From Thinopyrum elongatum (taxonomy: Eukaryota > Streptophyta > Magnoliopsida > Poales > Poaceae), in contig CM022299.1 in assembly GCA_011799875.1 (NCBI GenBank), forward strand, positions 36,972,755-37,036,754: 64,000 nt of DNA. Direction: 5' to 3'. Below the pieces are notes generated by a model. That model made no database searches. It was not told where the DNA came from and saw only the letters and a list, made by a program, of their open reading frames with translations. How positions within the stretch are numbered: the stretch's first letter is position 1; the number at the start of each line of letters is the position of its first letter. The translations under genes and the position numbers were made by a program. Shown piece after piece: positions 11,991-23,702 of the stretch.

Positions 11991-13145
11991 TTACTTGTTC
12001 GCATGTTTCTTATCTTGGCTAGGAGAGAATCCTAAGATGTCATCTTCCTATACAAGAGCCAAGCATGCTGACCTAGTTCTAGGTTTATGTAAGCAAATGC
12101 AAATTCTAATGTTGTACTTTAGACCATAAACAATATTTTTCTAAGAAAGTTCCATCATAACCTCTATTATGTACAGGACTTTATCCATGTGTTATTCAAA
12201 TCTAGCTTGATATTTAGTAGCGTACCAACTTGTTTCGGTTTGAGTAGTTTCTCGAGGTGGTGCTCATACTTATTGGTGTCAAAATTAGCATATAAACACT
12301 AGAACTAAATGAGACCAGGTACAACTATATGCAATGACTCATGACATGTAACCAAAGACGTAGCTACTCCATGAAAGTGCAAAGTGGCATAATTTGCCAC
12401 GCTATCATGTGGAACATCAAACATCTAAAAGTACTTTTCACTACGATCCTTCCTCCACTTCGGATCTTCTCCATCAAAACAAGGAAATGAGCATGGGACT
12501 TTTTTTGTGGGGCGGGTGACTGAGAGCCTCTGATACCAAAAGCTCACTAGAGCGACATTCTGCAGCAACCGTGCAGCATCAGCTGGGCCTTGGTCCCAGA
12601 TGACAGCCTCTTGTGTCCTTATGCAGATTTCAGAAGAAAATGTACCTGTCGTGCTGACACCAAGTAAAACTGGTGGTACAATACATTGGCTCGGGTTCCA
12701 AATTTCAAATGCCTGCCCGCTGAAAGAATTTTCAGATGATTATATATGACAACTGCCAAACAGACCAGCAAACTCACACGATGTATCTGCCGTAAGTATC
12801 TCAAATAACTGTATATTACTCCTATGTATAAGTACAGCGTGATTACTTATAATATGCATGTTGAGCAGTTCAACTTCTGAATTCAATCTTTTCGACAACT
12901 TGAACTGACTATATGTATATTACAGTGCTTATCCTGGAATTTGCTCCTAGTACATACACCTACCATTTGAATCATTGCCAAGCTCAGATATGCAGAGTTT
13001 TTTTTTGACAGAAATGCAGAGTTACTGCAACCATGAGCCTGTACTTATTAGTAAGATGAATCACCTCATTAGCAAACTCTAAGGTATATACAACTCATCC
13101 GATCGACAGGGCGGCCTCATTTCTTCAGAATCAATAGAAAGCACA
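11991..13145. other. 3' flank of the kinase exon, no gene seen
   Basis: There is no convincing reading frame. The sequence lies downstream of the duplicated kinase exon and is matched by 18791-19954. It may hold the 3' untranslated region and polyadenylation sites of the gene (near 12980-13145), but no clear signal can be assigned by eye. Confidence 0.4.
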
Positions 13146-14086
13146 TCATAATCCGCTAGCATTCAACGCTACCGAGTGGTTGGTTGACTGGCTATGGAAT
13201 CTATGGATGACCGAGTCAGGCGAAAACTGCAGGCCATTCGTGAACAAGTGCGCTTCCTCTTTCTGAGATGCCTTCTTTTTCATGCTCTTAGATTGATAGT
13301 CTCCGTCCCTGACGAAAGTCAGGATCTTCACCACCTCCTTGATCGACGGCCACAGATCCCTCTCCATCTGCAGGCACTGGAAGGCCACCTCCACCATGCG
13401 GTCGATCGTTCTCTTCGTTTCGGGGTCAGTGTCGTAGCCGAGCTCTAGATCAACCAACTGAACAACTTCATGGTTCTGAATCCTGTTGAGAGCCATGTTG
13501 GCCAGGTTGATCTCACTGTGGCTGCTGCTCATGTCCACAGCAGGCTTTGAGGATATCAGCTCCACCAGAACAACACCGAAGCTGTAAACATCGCTCTTGT
13601 CCGTCAGCTTGTAGCACTGGTGGTACACGGGGTCAACATAGCCCGGTGTGCCCTGTGGAACAATTGAGACATGGGTGACCTCGAGCGGGAACAGGCGCGA
13701 CAACCCAAAGTCTGTAACTTTGACATGGAAGCTGTTGTCCAGCAAAATGTTGGTCGTCTTCATGTCTGGGTGTATGATCTCGACGGCATGGAGGTAGGCC
13801 AGTGCTTCAGCCGTTTCTATGGCAATATTCAGCCTTAGAGTCCATGTGAGGCCTCGTTCCGCCGAGCGGGATCCATGGAGATGGTCCGCGACCGTCCCAT
13901 TTGCGATGAACTCGTACACCAGGAGAAGGTCACGGCTCATCCGCGACGTGCAGCCATATAGGATGACAAGGTTCGGATGGAGCAGGCGTGACAGGATGTT
14001 AACCTCATTCAGGAACTGCTCAACCCGTCTGTAGTTGTTCTTGTAGAGGCGCTTGACTGCGACTACTCTCCCAACCTTGAGTTTTC
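13146..14086 (-). pseudogene. Duplicated last exon of LRK10-like kinase, HRD lost
   Basis: This 941-bp open exon is the tandem copy of exon 4 at 19955-20895. It covers the kinase domain from the VAVK lysine to the C terminus, with the splice acceptor CAG at 14087-14089 intact and only about 120 bp of intron before the duplication join at 14206. No N-lobe glycine loop, membrane span or ectodomain exon accompanies it. Changes against the parent include HRDVK to HPDMK (catalytic Arg lost), VADFG to VTDFG, VDPELG to VDLELG and RDLRPS to RDLWPS. Most of the differences change amino acids, as expected without selection. It is either a dead fragment or a possible alternative last exon giving a kinase-inactive form; the first is more likely. 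Confidence 0.85.
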
Positions 14087-15125
14087 CTGAATGACAAAAA
14101 TGTCGAAGTTATCATTGCCAAGTGAATTAAGGGCAGGAAAATTTTATCAGAGAATATAGGGAGCTATATAGCCTCTGCAATTTGACGTGTTAAGATTGAG
14201 AAACGAGTGAGGCTACCGATAATGTTGAAGACGAAAGAGGGGATGCCTTCCCGGGCATCCCCAAGCTTAGTTGCTTGGGTCTTCCTTGAATATTACCTTG
14301 GGGTGCCTTGTGCATCCCCAAGCTTAGGGTCTTGCTGCTCCTTATTCTCCTCATATCGATATCTCACCCAAACTTGAAAACTTCAATCACACAAAACTTA
14401 ACGGAACTTCGTGAGATGCGTTAGTATAGTAAAACAAATCATTCACTTGGATACTGTCTAGACAATATTCATAATTGTTTCCACATAATGCCTATTGTAC
14501 TCTATCATTTCCACAATTTATATTGACCAATATAAGCCATAGAAACCATAAAACAAGCAAACTATGCATTGAAAACAGAATCTGTCAAAAACAGAATAGT
14601 ATGTAGTAATCTAAATAATGAATATACTTCTTAATTCTGAAAACTTAGGAAAACATGGGGAATTTGTATATCACTCATGTGAAAAAATTTCATATCAAAA
14701 TCACGTTCCAGTAAATTATAGGATTTTCTGCACTAAATGCAAAACTTTCTGTTTTGCACAAAATCAAGTCAACTATCATCCACACTATCCCAAAAGCTTT
14801 ACTTGGCACTTTATTGAAACAAAAGCTATAAAACATGATTACTACAGTAGCTTAATCATCTAAACACACAAAAACAGTAGGTATAAGTGTTGGGTTGTCT
14901 CACAACAAGTGCTTTTCTTTAATGCCTTTTTAGCTAGGCATGATGATTTCAATGGTGTCAGCATAATAATAAAGAATTGAAACATAATGGGAGCATCTTG
15001 AAACATATTACTAGCACATTTAAACCTAACACACTTCCTATGCATAGGGATTTTGTGAGCAAACAATTCATGGGAACAAGAATCAACTAGCATAGGAAGG
15101 CAAAACAAGCAATACTTCAAAACTT

Positions 15126-15938
15126 TCAACAATAGAGAGGAAACTTGATGTTGTTGATATATGTAAAAGCATATGTTCCTCTCTCATAATAATTTTCAGT
15201 AGCATCATGAATGAATTCAACAATATAACTATCACATAAAGCATTCTTTTCATGATCCACAAGCATAGGATTTTTATTACTCTCCACATAAGCAAATTTC
15301 TTATCATCAATAGTGGTGGGAGCAAACTCAACAAAATAACTATCATGTGACACTTGATTGGCATAATCCAAATGAAAATTAAAATCATGATGGCAAGTTT
15401 CATGGTTATCATTATTCTTTATAGCATACATGTCATCACAATAATTATCATAGATAGCAACTTTGTTGTCAAAATCAATTGAAACCTCTTCCAAGATAGT
15501 GGAATCATCATTAAATAAAGTCATGACCTCTCCAAATCCACTTTCATAAGTATTACAATAAGATTCAACACCCTCCAAAATAGTGGGATCATTACTTTCT
15601 AGAGTTGACACTCTTCCAAACCCACTTTCATCAATATAATCATCATAAATAGGAGGCATGCTATCATCATAATAAATTTTCTCATCAAAACTTGGGGGAG
15701 TTAAAACATCGTCTTCATGAGACATAGCATCCCCAAGCTTATGGCTTTGCATATCATTAGCTTCATGGATATTCAAAGAGTTCATACTAGCAACATTGCA
15801 ATCATGCTTATCATTCATAGATTTTATGCTAAACATTTTATTGAATTCTTCTTCTATCAATTGAGCAGAATTTTCCGATTCATCATTTTCAAAAAAGACA
15901 TGATAAAGACGAAGAATATGAGGCAACCTCACTTCCAT
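15126..15938 (-). CDS. Retrotransposon acidic protein, duplicate copy
   Basis: This 270-residue frame is nearly identical to 8361-9164 and arose with the tandem duplication. It has three extra residues near residue 40 (SMNDKHDC against SKHDC) and a handful of substitutions. Its element is truncated here: only the 5' LTR (16064-17719), the primer site and about 1.86 kb of internal sequence exist, so it cannot move by itself. Confidence 0.55.
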   Translation of the reverse strand: MEVRLPHILRLYHVFFENDESENSAQLIEEEFNKMFSIKSMNDKHDCNVASMNSLNIHEANDMQSHKLGDAMSHEDDVLTPPSFDEKIYYDDSMPPIYDDYIDESGFGRVSTLESNDPTILEGVESYCNTYESGFGEVMTLFNDDSTILEEVSIDFDNKVAIYDNYCDDMYAIKNNDNHETCHHDFNFHLDYANQVSHDSYFVEFAPTTIDDKKFAYVESNKNPMLVDHEKNALCDSYIVEFIHDATENYYERGTYAFTYINNIKFPLYC

Positions 15939-16036
15939 TTTTTTGTAGTTTTCTTTTATAAACCAAACTAGTGATAAAACAAGAAACTAAAAGATTTATT
16001 TGCAAGATCTAAAGATATACCTTCAAGCACTCACCT

Positions 16037-16053
16037 CCCCGGCAACGACGCCA
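16037..16053 (-). other. Primer-binding site, duplicate copy, one base changed
   Basis: The minus strand reads TGGCGTCGTTGCCGGGG. It differs from the tRNA-Asp complement at one position (C to T at the sixth base), while the copy at 9263-9279 is intact there and instead differs at its last base. Confidence 0.75.
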
Positions 16054-16063
16054 GAAAAGAGCT

Positions 16064-17126
16064 TGATGTCTACTACACAACTTATTCTTGTAGACTCGCG
16101 TTGGGCCTCCAAGCGCAGAGATTTGTAGGACAGTAGCAATTTTCCCTCAAGTGGATGACTTAAGGTTTATCAATCCATGGGAGGCGTAGGATGACGATGG
16201 TCTCTCCCAAACAACCCTGCAATCAAATACAAGAAATCTCTTGTGTCCCCAACACACCAAATACAATGGTAAATTGTATAGGTGCACCAGTTCAGCAAAG
16301 AGATGGTGATACAAGTGTAGTATGGATAGTAGATATAGGTTTTTAAATTTTCAAATATTAAAACAGCAAGGTAACAAGTGACAAAACGGAGCACGAACGG
16401 TATTGCAATACTTAGAAACAAGGCCTAGGGTTCATACTTTCACTAGTGCAATCTCTCAACGGTGCTAACATAATTGAATCATAAAACAATCCATCAACGT
16501 GTGACAAAGAATCACTCCAAAGTTCTTATCTAGCGGAGAACATAAGATGAAATTGTTGTAGGGTACGAAACCACCTCAAAGTTATCCTTTCCGATCAATC
16601 TATTGAGCTATTCCTATAAGTGTCACAAACAGCCCTAGAGTTCGTACTAAAATAACACCATATGATACACATGAACCAACTCTAATGTCACCTAGATACT
16701 CAAATGTCACCACAAGTATCCGTGAGTTGATTATACGATATGTATCAAACAACTTCAGATTCATAATATTCAATCCAACACAAAGAACTTCAAAGAGTGC
16801 CCCAAGATTTCTACCGGAGAGAGTAGGATGAAAACGTGCATCAACCCCTATGCATATATTACCCCAATGTCACCTCGGGAATCTGCGAGTTGAGTACCAA
16901 AACGTACATCAAGTGAATCAATAGAACACCCCATTGTCACCACGGGCATCCACATGCAAGACATACATCAAGTGTTCTCAAATCCAAAAAGTATTCAATC
17001 CGATAATAGTGAAACCTCAAAGGTAAAAACTTAATTCATCAAAACAAGATAGAGAGGGAAAAATACCATATGATCCAACTATATTAACAAAGCTCGCGGT
17101 ACATCAAGATCGTGCCAAATCAAAAA

Positions 17127-17167
<41 letters not shown>

Positions 17168-17719
17168 AAACACATAGCTACTTGTACATACCCCTAGCCT
17201 CGAGGATGAACTACTCTCTCCTCTTCATGGTGGCTGCCGAGATGATGAAGATGGCCTCCTATGATGATTTCCCCCTACGGCGGGGTGCCGAAACAGGGCT
17301 CCAGATGGTATTTCGGAGGTACAAAGGCTTGCGGCGGCGGAATCGAAGTTCTAGGATTATTTCTGGGGGTTTTGGTATTTATAAGAATTTTAAGAGTTGG
17401 AATCATGCGAAGATGGGCCACAGGGGGCCCACGAGGTACCACCTGTGGGTCTTCTGGTACTCCCCTGAAGCTTCCTGGTTCTCCTTTGTTGCAAAAAAAA
17501 TCGTCAAAATGTTTCGCTGCATTTGGACTTCATTTGATATGGATTTTCTAGAAAACCAAAAACAAGCAGAAAACATCAATTGACACTGGGCACTAGGTCA
17601 ATATGTTATCCCATGAAAATCATATAAAAGTTATTTAAAAAGTGCATCAAAACCATATAAAATTATTGTAAATATGACATGAATACTTCATAAATTATAG
17701 ATACGTTGGAGAAGTATCA
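16064..17719 (-). repeat. 5' LTR, duplicate copy
   Basis: This 1656-bp LTR is collinear with 9290-10920 and contains a GA microsatellite of 36 nt at 17130-17165. The host-LTR remnant 17720-17842 follows, then the LTR-like fragment 17843-18485. Confidence 0.8.
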
Positions 17720-17842
17720 CACTGGGCACTAGATTAATATGTTAGTCCCAAAAATAATATAAATTATTGCCAAAAGTATGTGGAAGTAGTACAATAATGG
17801 CATCAAACAATCAAAAATTATAGATACATCGGAGACGTACCA

Positions 17843-18485
17843 GCATCCTTCTTCTTCCTCCACCCTAATCATCATCTTGAGCCTTCATCCCTCCACTTAA
17901 ACTTCACCAAACTTAGAGGATTGAAAGAGAATCACTTGTTCTACACTTCAATAAAACCAAGTTGTGATCCACACACTTGTTCATCAGCAAACTTGTTTTT
18001 GTTGGAGATTTGGGACTATTATGAGGTAGGAACCAAAGCCAGGAATCTGTCTTGTGTGTGTTGTGCTATGAGAAGTTTGTAAAGGTCCGGTGATCGCCTT
18101 CAAGACCAACCACGAGTGATTCGAGACTCGTCCGATGGGGTGACTCAAAGGGAGACTAGGTTGAGCCATTTGGTAGCATCCGCACCTCTCCAACGGAGGT
18201 TAGCACTCCCCCAGGAGTGTGAACTTCGGGATACATCCGCGTCTCTGACATTGTATGGATAATCCGTTTCAACACCTTTACTTGTGTTTGCTTGCTAGCT
18301 AGCTTGTTGCTCTTGCTTACCTAGTGGATTTGCTTGCTTGGCTACAGATTGTTCTCAGCACAAAATGCATATCTGGAGAACTTATTGTATCCGTAGATCC
18401 CCTAAAACTAAAAGTTACGCAAAAAATTTGTAATCTCTTATTCACCCCCCCCCCCCCCCCCAACTCGACCGCTTCAATCCTTTCA
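17843..18485 (+). repeat. LTR-like fragment with poly-C, duplicate copy
   Basis: Duplicate of 11043-11681, ending CAATCCTTTCA after a run of 17 C. No gene is seen. Confidence 0.45.
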
Positions 18486-18790
18486 GATAATATTATGGAA
18501 CTAGCTGAATCCAAAAGGTTCAAAGTGAACATTTGGCAATGGCACCCTGTAATTTGATAGTTTCCTCCCGAAAGTACCATGGTGTGCTCTTTAGATAAGT
18601 TCATCAACCAAGTTTCAGGCTAAATTTCACTTGGGTGAACTTGCTTACCAAACTCGTCAGTATCCAAACACAAGCTTTTGTTAGCTTCTTGAGAACATGG
18701 AGGGAACTTTGAGCTGCACATTTGTGGCAAGGGGCACACTTATGCCCACATTTGAAACACAAGCCTTTTGCCCTTCTCATAGCTATCACA
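18486..18790 (-). pseudogene. Ty3/gypsy gag-protease relic, copy 2
   Basis: On the minus strand, 18604-18789 encodes a segment with LCFKCGHKCAPCHKC, a degenerate form of the gag zinc knuckle (CxxCxxxxxxxHxC spacing), preceded by RRAKG as in many plant gypsy gag proteins. Shortly downstream, near 18511, another frame holds LLDSASS, a degenerate copy of the aspartic protease motif (DSG with G to A). Stops and a frame change separate them. It is an old remnant beside the kinase gene, carried along in the tandem duplication. Confidence 0.6.
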
Positions 18791-19954
18791 TATTTTTACT
18801 TGTTCGCATGTTTCTTATCTTGGCTAGGAGAAAATCCTAAGATGTCATCTTCCTATACAAGAGCCAAGCATGCTGACCTAGTTCTAGGTTTATGTAAGCA
18901 AATGCAAATTCTAATGTTGTACTTTAGACCATAAACAATATTTTTCTAAGAAAGTTCCATCATAACCTCTATTATGTACAGGACTTTATCCATGTGTTAT
19001 TCAAATCTAGCTTGATATTTAGTAGCGTACCAACTTGTTTCGGTTTGAGTAGTTTCTCGAGGTGGTGCTCATACTTATTGGTGTCAAAATTAGCATATAA
19101 ACACTAGAACTAAATGAGACCATGTACAACTATATGCAATGACTCATGACATGTAACCAAAGACGTAGCTACTTCATGAAAGTGCAAAGTGGCATAATTT
19201 GCCACGCTATCATGTGGAACATCAAACATCTAAAAGTACTTTTCACTACGATCCTTCCTCCACTTCGGATCTTCTCCATCAAAACAAGGAAATGAGCATG
19301 GGACTTTTTTTGTGGGGCGGGTGACTGAGAGCCTCTGATACCAAAAGCTCACTAGAGCGACATTCTGCAGCAACCGTGCAGCATCAGCTGGGCCTTGGTC
19401 CCAGATGACAGCCTCTTGTGTCCTTATGCAGATTTCAGAAGAAAATGTACCTGTCGTGCTGACACCAAGTAAAACTGGTGGTACAATACATTGGCTCGGG
19501 TTCCAAATTTCAAATGCCTGCCCGCTGAAAGAATTTTCAGATGATTATATATGACAACTGCCAAACAGAGCAGCAAACTCACACGATGTATCTGCCGTAA
19601 GTATCTCAAATAACTGTATATTACTCCTATATATAAGTACAGCGTGATTACTTATAATATGCATGTTGAGCAGTTCAACTTCTGAATTCAATCTTTTCGA
19701 CAACTTGAACTGACTATATGTATATTACAGTGCTTATCCTGGAATTTGCTCCTAGTACATACACCTACCATTTGAATCATTGCCAAGCTCAGAAATGCAG
19801 AGTTTTTTTTTTTTTGACAGAAATGCAGAGTTACTGCAACCATGAGCCTGTACTTATTAGTAAGATGAATCACCTCATTAGCAAACTCTATGCTATATAC
19901 AACTCATCCGATCGACAGGGCGGCCTCATTTCTTCAGAATCAATACAAAGCACA
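18791..19954. other. 3' flank of the receptor kinase gene, no gene seen
   Basis: Unique-looking, AT-rich sequence downstream of the kinase stop codon. It presumably includes the 3' untranslated region. A T-run at 19805-19816 is longer than in the duplicate (about 13015). No reading frame is convincing. Confidence 0.45.
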
Positions 19955-22900
19955 TCATAATTCACTAGCATTCAACGCTACCGAGTGGTTGGTTGACTGG
20001 CTATGGAATCTATGGATGACCGAGTCAGGCGAAAACTGCAGGCCATCCGTGAGCAAGTGCGCGTCCTCTTTCTGAGATGCCTTCTTTTTCATGCTCTTAG
20101 ATTGATAGTCTCCGTCCCTGACGAAAGTCAGGATCTTCACCACCTCCTTGATCGACGGCCGCAGATCCCTCTCCATCTGCAGGCACTGGAAGGCCACCTC
20201 CGCCACGCGGTCGATCGTTCTCTTCGTTTCGGGGTCGGTGTCGTAGCCGAGCTCTGGATCAACCAACTGAACAACTTCATGGTTCTGAATCCTGTTGAGA
20301 GCCATGTTGGCCAGGTTGATCTCACTGTGGCTTCTGCTCATGTCCACAGCAGGCTTTGAGGATATCAGCTCCACCAGCACAACACCGAAGCTGTAAACAT
20401 CGCTCTTGTCCGTCAGCTTGTAGCACTGGTGGTACACGGGGTCAACATAGCCCGGTGTGCCCTGTGGAACAGTTGAGACATGGGTGACCTCGAGCGGGAA
20501 CAGGCGCGACAACCCAAAGTCTGCAACTTTGACATGGAAGCTGTTGTCCAGCAATATGTTGGTCGTCTTCACGTCTCGGTGTATGATCTCGACGGCATGG
20601 AGGTAGGCCAGTGCTTCAGCCGTTTCTATGGCAATATTCAGCCTTAGAGGCCATGTGAGGCCTCGTTCCGCCGAGCGGGATCCATGGAGATGGTCCGCGA
20701 CCGTCCCATTTGCGATGAACTCGTACACCAAGAGAAGGTCACGGCTCATCCGCGACGTGCAGCCATATAGGATGACAAGGTTCTGATGGAGCAGGCGTGA
20801 CAGGATGTCAACCTCATTCAGGAACTGCTCAACCCGTCTGTAGTTGTTCTTGTAGAGGCGCTTGACTGCGACTACTCTCCCATCCTTGAGTTTTCCTGAA
20901 TGACAAAAATGTCGAAGTTGTCATTGCCAGGTGAATTAAGGGCAGGAAAATTTTATCAGAGAATACAGGGAGCTACATAGCCTCTGCAATTTGACGTGTT
21001 AAGATTGAGAAACGAGTTTTTAAACATGTGTTTTACCTTTATAAACAGTTCCAAAGCCACCATCACCAAGCTCCCTTGAAGCACTAAATCCATCAGTAGC
21101 CACTTCGAGTTCCTCAAAAGTGAAGATATGAGGCGAACCACCCAGCTCAAGGTCTTTACTGTATGACGTCATTGAAGATCCACTTCGCATGAACTCATTT
21201 GAAGCTACAGTTTGTTTGTTCTTCATTCGTTGGTACAAGGCAAAGAAGACAAATGCCAAGAATGCAGCAAAACCGGCTAACGCTCCAACTGTTCACAACA
21301 ATATAACACATTAGCAACATGAAGCAAACAAACGATCTGATTAATTCTTCATCATGAGATTTCACCCCCATATTCTCCATACTATGGTAGGAGCAAGGAA
21401 ATAAGAACCGAAGGAATAGATGGGCCGAGCAGCTTGACAGTTGATTACACTCACCTATTATGAACTTTATACTTGTCTTTCCACTGTCCCCTGCATAAAA
21501 AGTGTCTGTAAATGTTTTTGCGGTTTATGAAGTAATCAACAAGAAGTATAGTAGTCACTTGACAAATGAGAAGAACTTTATTCATGCGGAATCGGCATTG
21601 CATTGCTAACTTTGGCAGCTTCTACATAAAGTCGAACTCCCTTTTGTGACTGGTTAATTAGGAAAATCCAGCAACAGTTAAGTTTCAGATTCACAATTGA
21701 TGGTGGCAATGTATCCTAGAATACATTTCATTGAAGCGCTTACGCCAATCTCCACATTTAGATCATCAAAAGTATTGCCAGAATTAACGGATGCATACAT
21801 TTGTAGTCTTCTGAAAAGGAGGCCAAAATCTAACAGCAATCTACTGTTAGATCATAGTTTTCGCAAAAACGAACAGAGTTGATAAGATAGTTGTGTTGAA
21901 GCTAGCTTGGTGCCCTATTCTCTCCAGGAAAATATTTTATTTTTAACTGGAATGCCATAAGCTGCCATGATGCTTGGCAATGCCGGTACGATCACGGCAC
22001 TCTTCTGCACTGCTTAAGCAGTGCAACACTCAATTACCATGTGCATCAACACTCAATATATTGGTCCACTGAAACTAACCAGAGTGTCCAATTCAACTTT
22101 ACACCCCTAATTCCACAACAAACAGTTGCAATAAATTGACTTCCACATGTTTGAAAAACGGACCAGGGCACAGAAAAGTAAGAGCATTGATCGGCGATTA
22201 CGGGAATAGTCTATTTGGAACAAAACCAGGAGCACGTTACCGTTGGCACGCATCTTTGTTGAATAGCGTTGTTGACTAATTCGACAAATGTATTTTGACT
22301 AGGAATCAATCAATGGACTAACTTCATCACTAACTACTAAAAATAAAACAATAAATCTGCAGGAGCTCCAAGAAACCAAGCAAGCACTCAAGAGTTGAAA
22401 GAACAACAATATCCGTGTCCAATCAGCATTCGATACTCCTAGCAACAGCGACCGAAAACGCAGAAAATCTACTCTTGACAACAATTCTATTTCAGATGCA
22501 GTATCAAATTGCTACCTACGTCAGGCATTTTTGGAGTCACTGAATCGGTCACTAGCACTTGAAATTTTGAGGGGATCAGCTTGATCAAAGAACTAGTGAT
22601 TGACTAGGCAAAATCATGGTGGCGCTGTCAGTTAATTTTCCTCAACTCACCGCACTTCTCAGGGTACACGTCGCCGGAGCAATGGCAGGAAAACCCGGTG
22701 CCGTCGTTGGCATACCTGCACTGTCCGCCGCTTGCCTCGCACTTGGGGCAATCGTCTGACGGCATGGACCACTCAAGCAGGAACCCTTGCCTCATGCTCG
22801 GGACGTAACCGTCGCCGCCAGGAAAACCAAGAACCGGCACGACGGAGAGACGGCAGGCCAGGGGCAGATCCCCCCGATAGTCAAGATGAGTGCCGTACTC

Positions 22901-23371
22901 CTTGCCAAGGCGGTAGAAGGACTCGTTGGCGCAACGCGTGCGGTTGAATCCCGGCGGCGTCACCTGCTGCTTCGTGCACTTGTCGAGGACAAGCAGCTCC
23001 TTGTTCTTCTTGCTGATGACAAACGGACCCAGCCCAATGCCAACAGAGATGTTGAACCAGCACGGCGGACAGCCGTCGTCGAGCGGCAGGTTGTTGTCGA
23101 CGGCAATGAAGGAGGAGTTCTCGGCGAAGACCTGAAGGACCTGATAGCCCCCGAACATGGAGCGGCTGAGGAGAGCCTGGCTTCCGTTGCAGTTGAGTTG
23201 AAAGGACGGGGACCCGCACGGCGTCTGACCTTTCTCCTCCAGCCAGAACGGGTAACTGATGTTCAGGTCGCCGCATCTCTTGGGCGAGCAGGCGGCGGCA
23301 GCCGGCGCCGGCAGCCGGAGAAAGGAAGCGACGAGCAGGAGCAGGAGGGGAAGCAGCTGGAGCGGCGGCAT
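19955..23371 (-). CDS. LRK10-like (WAK-type ectodomain) receptor Ser/Thr kinase
   Basis: Four exons join in frame: 23371-22651, 21490-21455, 21288-21037 and 20895-19955 (1950 nt, 649 residues), all introns GT-AG and all three splits after codon position 1. Residues 1-27 are a signal peptide. Residues 28-130 match GUB_WAK_bind ([11 protein letters not shown] core) and about 150-240 the WAK-associated C-terminal domain with its CPKC, CRY and CHC cysteines. About 250-271 is the membrane span. Then come a short juxtamembrane part and the kinase: glycine loop GDGGFG 327-332, VAVK lysine 348, HRD 442-444, DFG 462-464 and GTPGYVDP. All catalytic residues are present. The family sits in the plasma membrane, binds wall-related ligands outside and phosphorylates Ser/Thr inside; some members act in rust resistance or hormone responses. 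Intron 1 (21491-22650) holds no gene. The downstream exon 4 is duplicated at 13146-14086. Exact ligand and role are unknown. Confidence 0.92.
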
Positions 23372-23702
23372 GGGTTGGAATAGTTGGGAATGGAAAGCGG
23401 AGCGGCTGACTAGCCGGAGCGGGCGAGATGACTAGTTAACAGGAGGAGCGAAATGTGCGGCTTGGGAAAAAAATGACGGAGGCCAGAGCGGCTTGACCAG
23501 TCAGAGTCAACGCTCTATTTCGTTTGGAAATTCTTTTCGGGGATGCTGCGGCGGCTGCCATGGCGGCGATGCCGATGGCGACGGCGACGGCTTGCCAACC
23601 CGCCATTAAATTTGCATGGTCTGGCAGATAAGGAATCTGAGACTAGATTGTTTGGTTCCTAGGAACTCGATACAAAATGATTAATTTCACGAGTGAACTT
23701 AC
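23372..23702 (-). promoter_or_regulatory. Probable promoter region of the receptor kinase gene
   Basis: The 330 bp between the start codon of the complete gene and the preceding ectodomain exon is all the upstream space there is before the next homologous exon. It holds GTCAACG near 23505 (the complement of a W-box core TTGAC) and a run of GGCGAC/ATGGCG repeats at 23550-23600. No clear TATA box was found. It also contains the start of the intron that would follow exon F. Confidence 0.4.

Larger units (their letters stand above)
7441..14205. repeat. Tandem duplication, copy 1 (6765 bp)
   Basis: The segment beginning AGTGAGGCTACCGATAATG at 7441 begins again at 14206. The end of copy 1 (AAACGAGT before 14209) matches the end of copy 2 at 21010-21017. 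The trinucleotide AGT is shared by both original ends, so the join has 3-bp microhomology. The copy holds half of the nested retrotransposon, the right end of its host LTR, further TE relics and the last exon of the receptor kinase gene. Confidence 0.9.
14206..21014. repeat. Tandem duplication, copy 2 (6809 bp)
   Basis: This is collinear with 7441-14205 with few substitutions and small indels (for example the 19-bp difference in the LTR, poly-C of 17 versus 12, and GA tract of 36 versus 30). At 21015 the sequence continues into unique intron 3 of the kinase gene, so copy 2 keeps the original right-hand junction and copy 1 the original left-hand junction. Confidence 0.9.

Noticed and set aside
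22732..23383. Plus-strand frames opposite exon 1 of the receptor kinase
   Set aside because: Shadow frames of a GC-rich coding exon; the minus-strand frame has the signal peptide, domains and splice sites.
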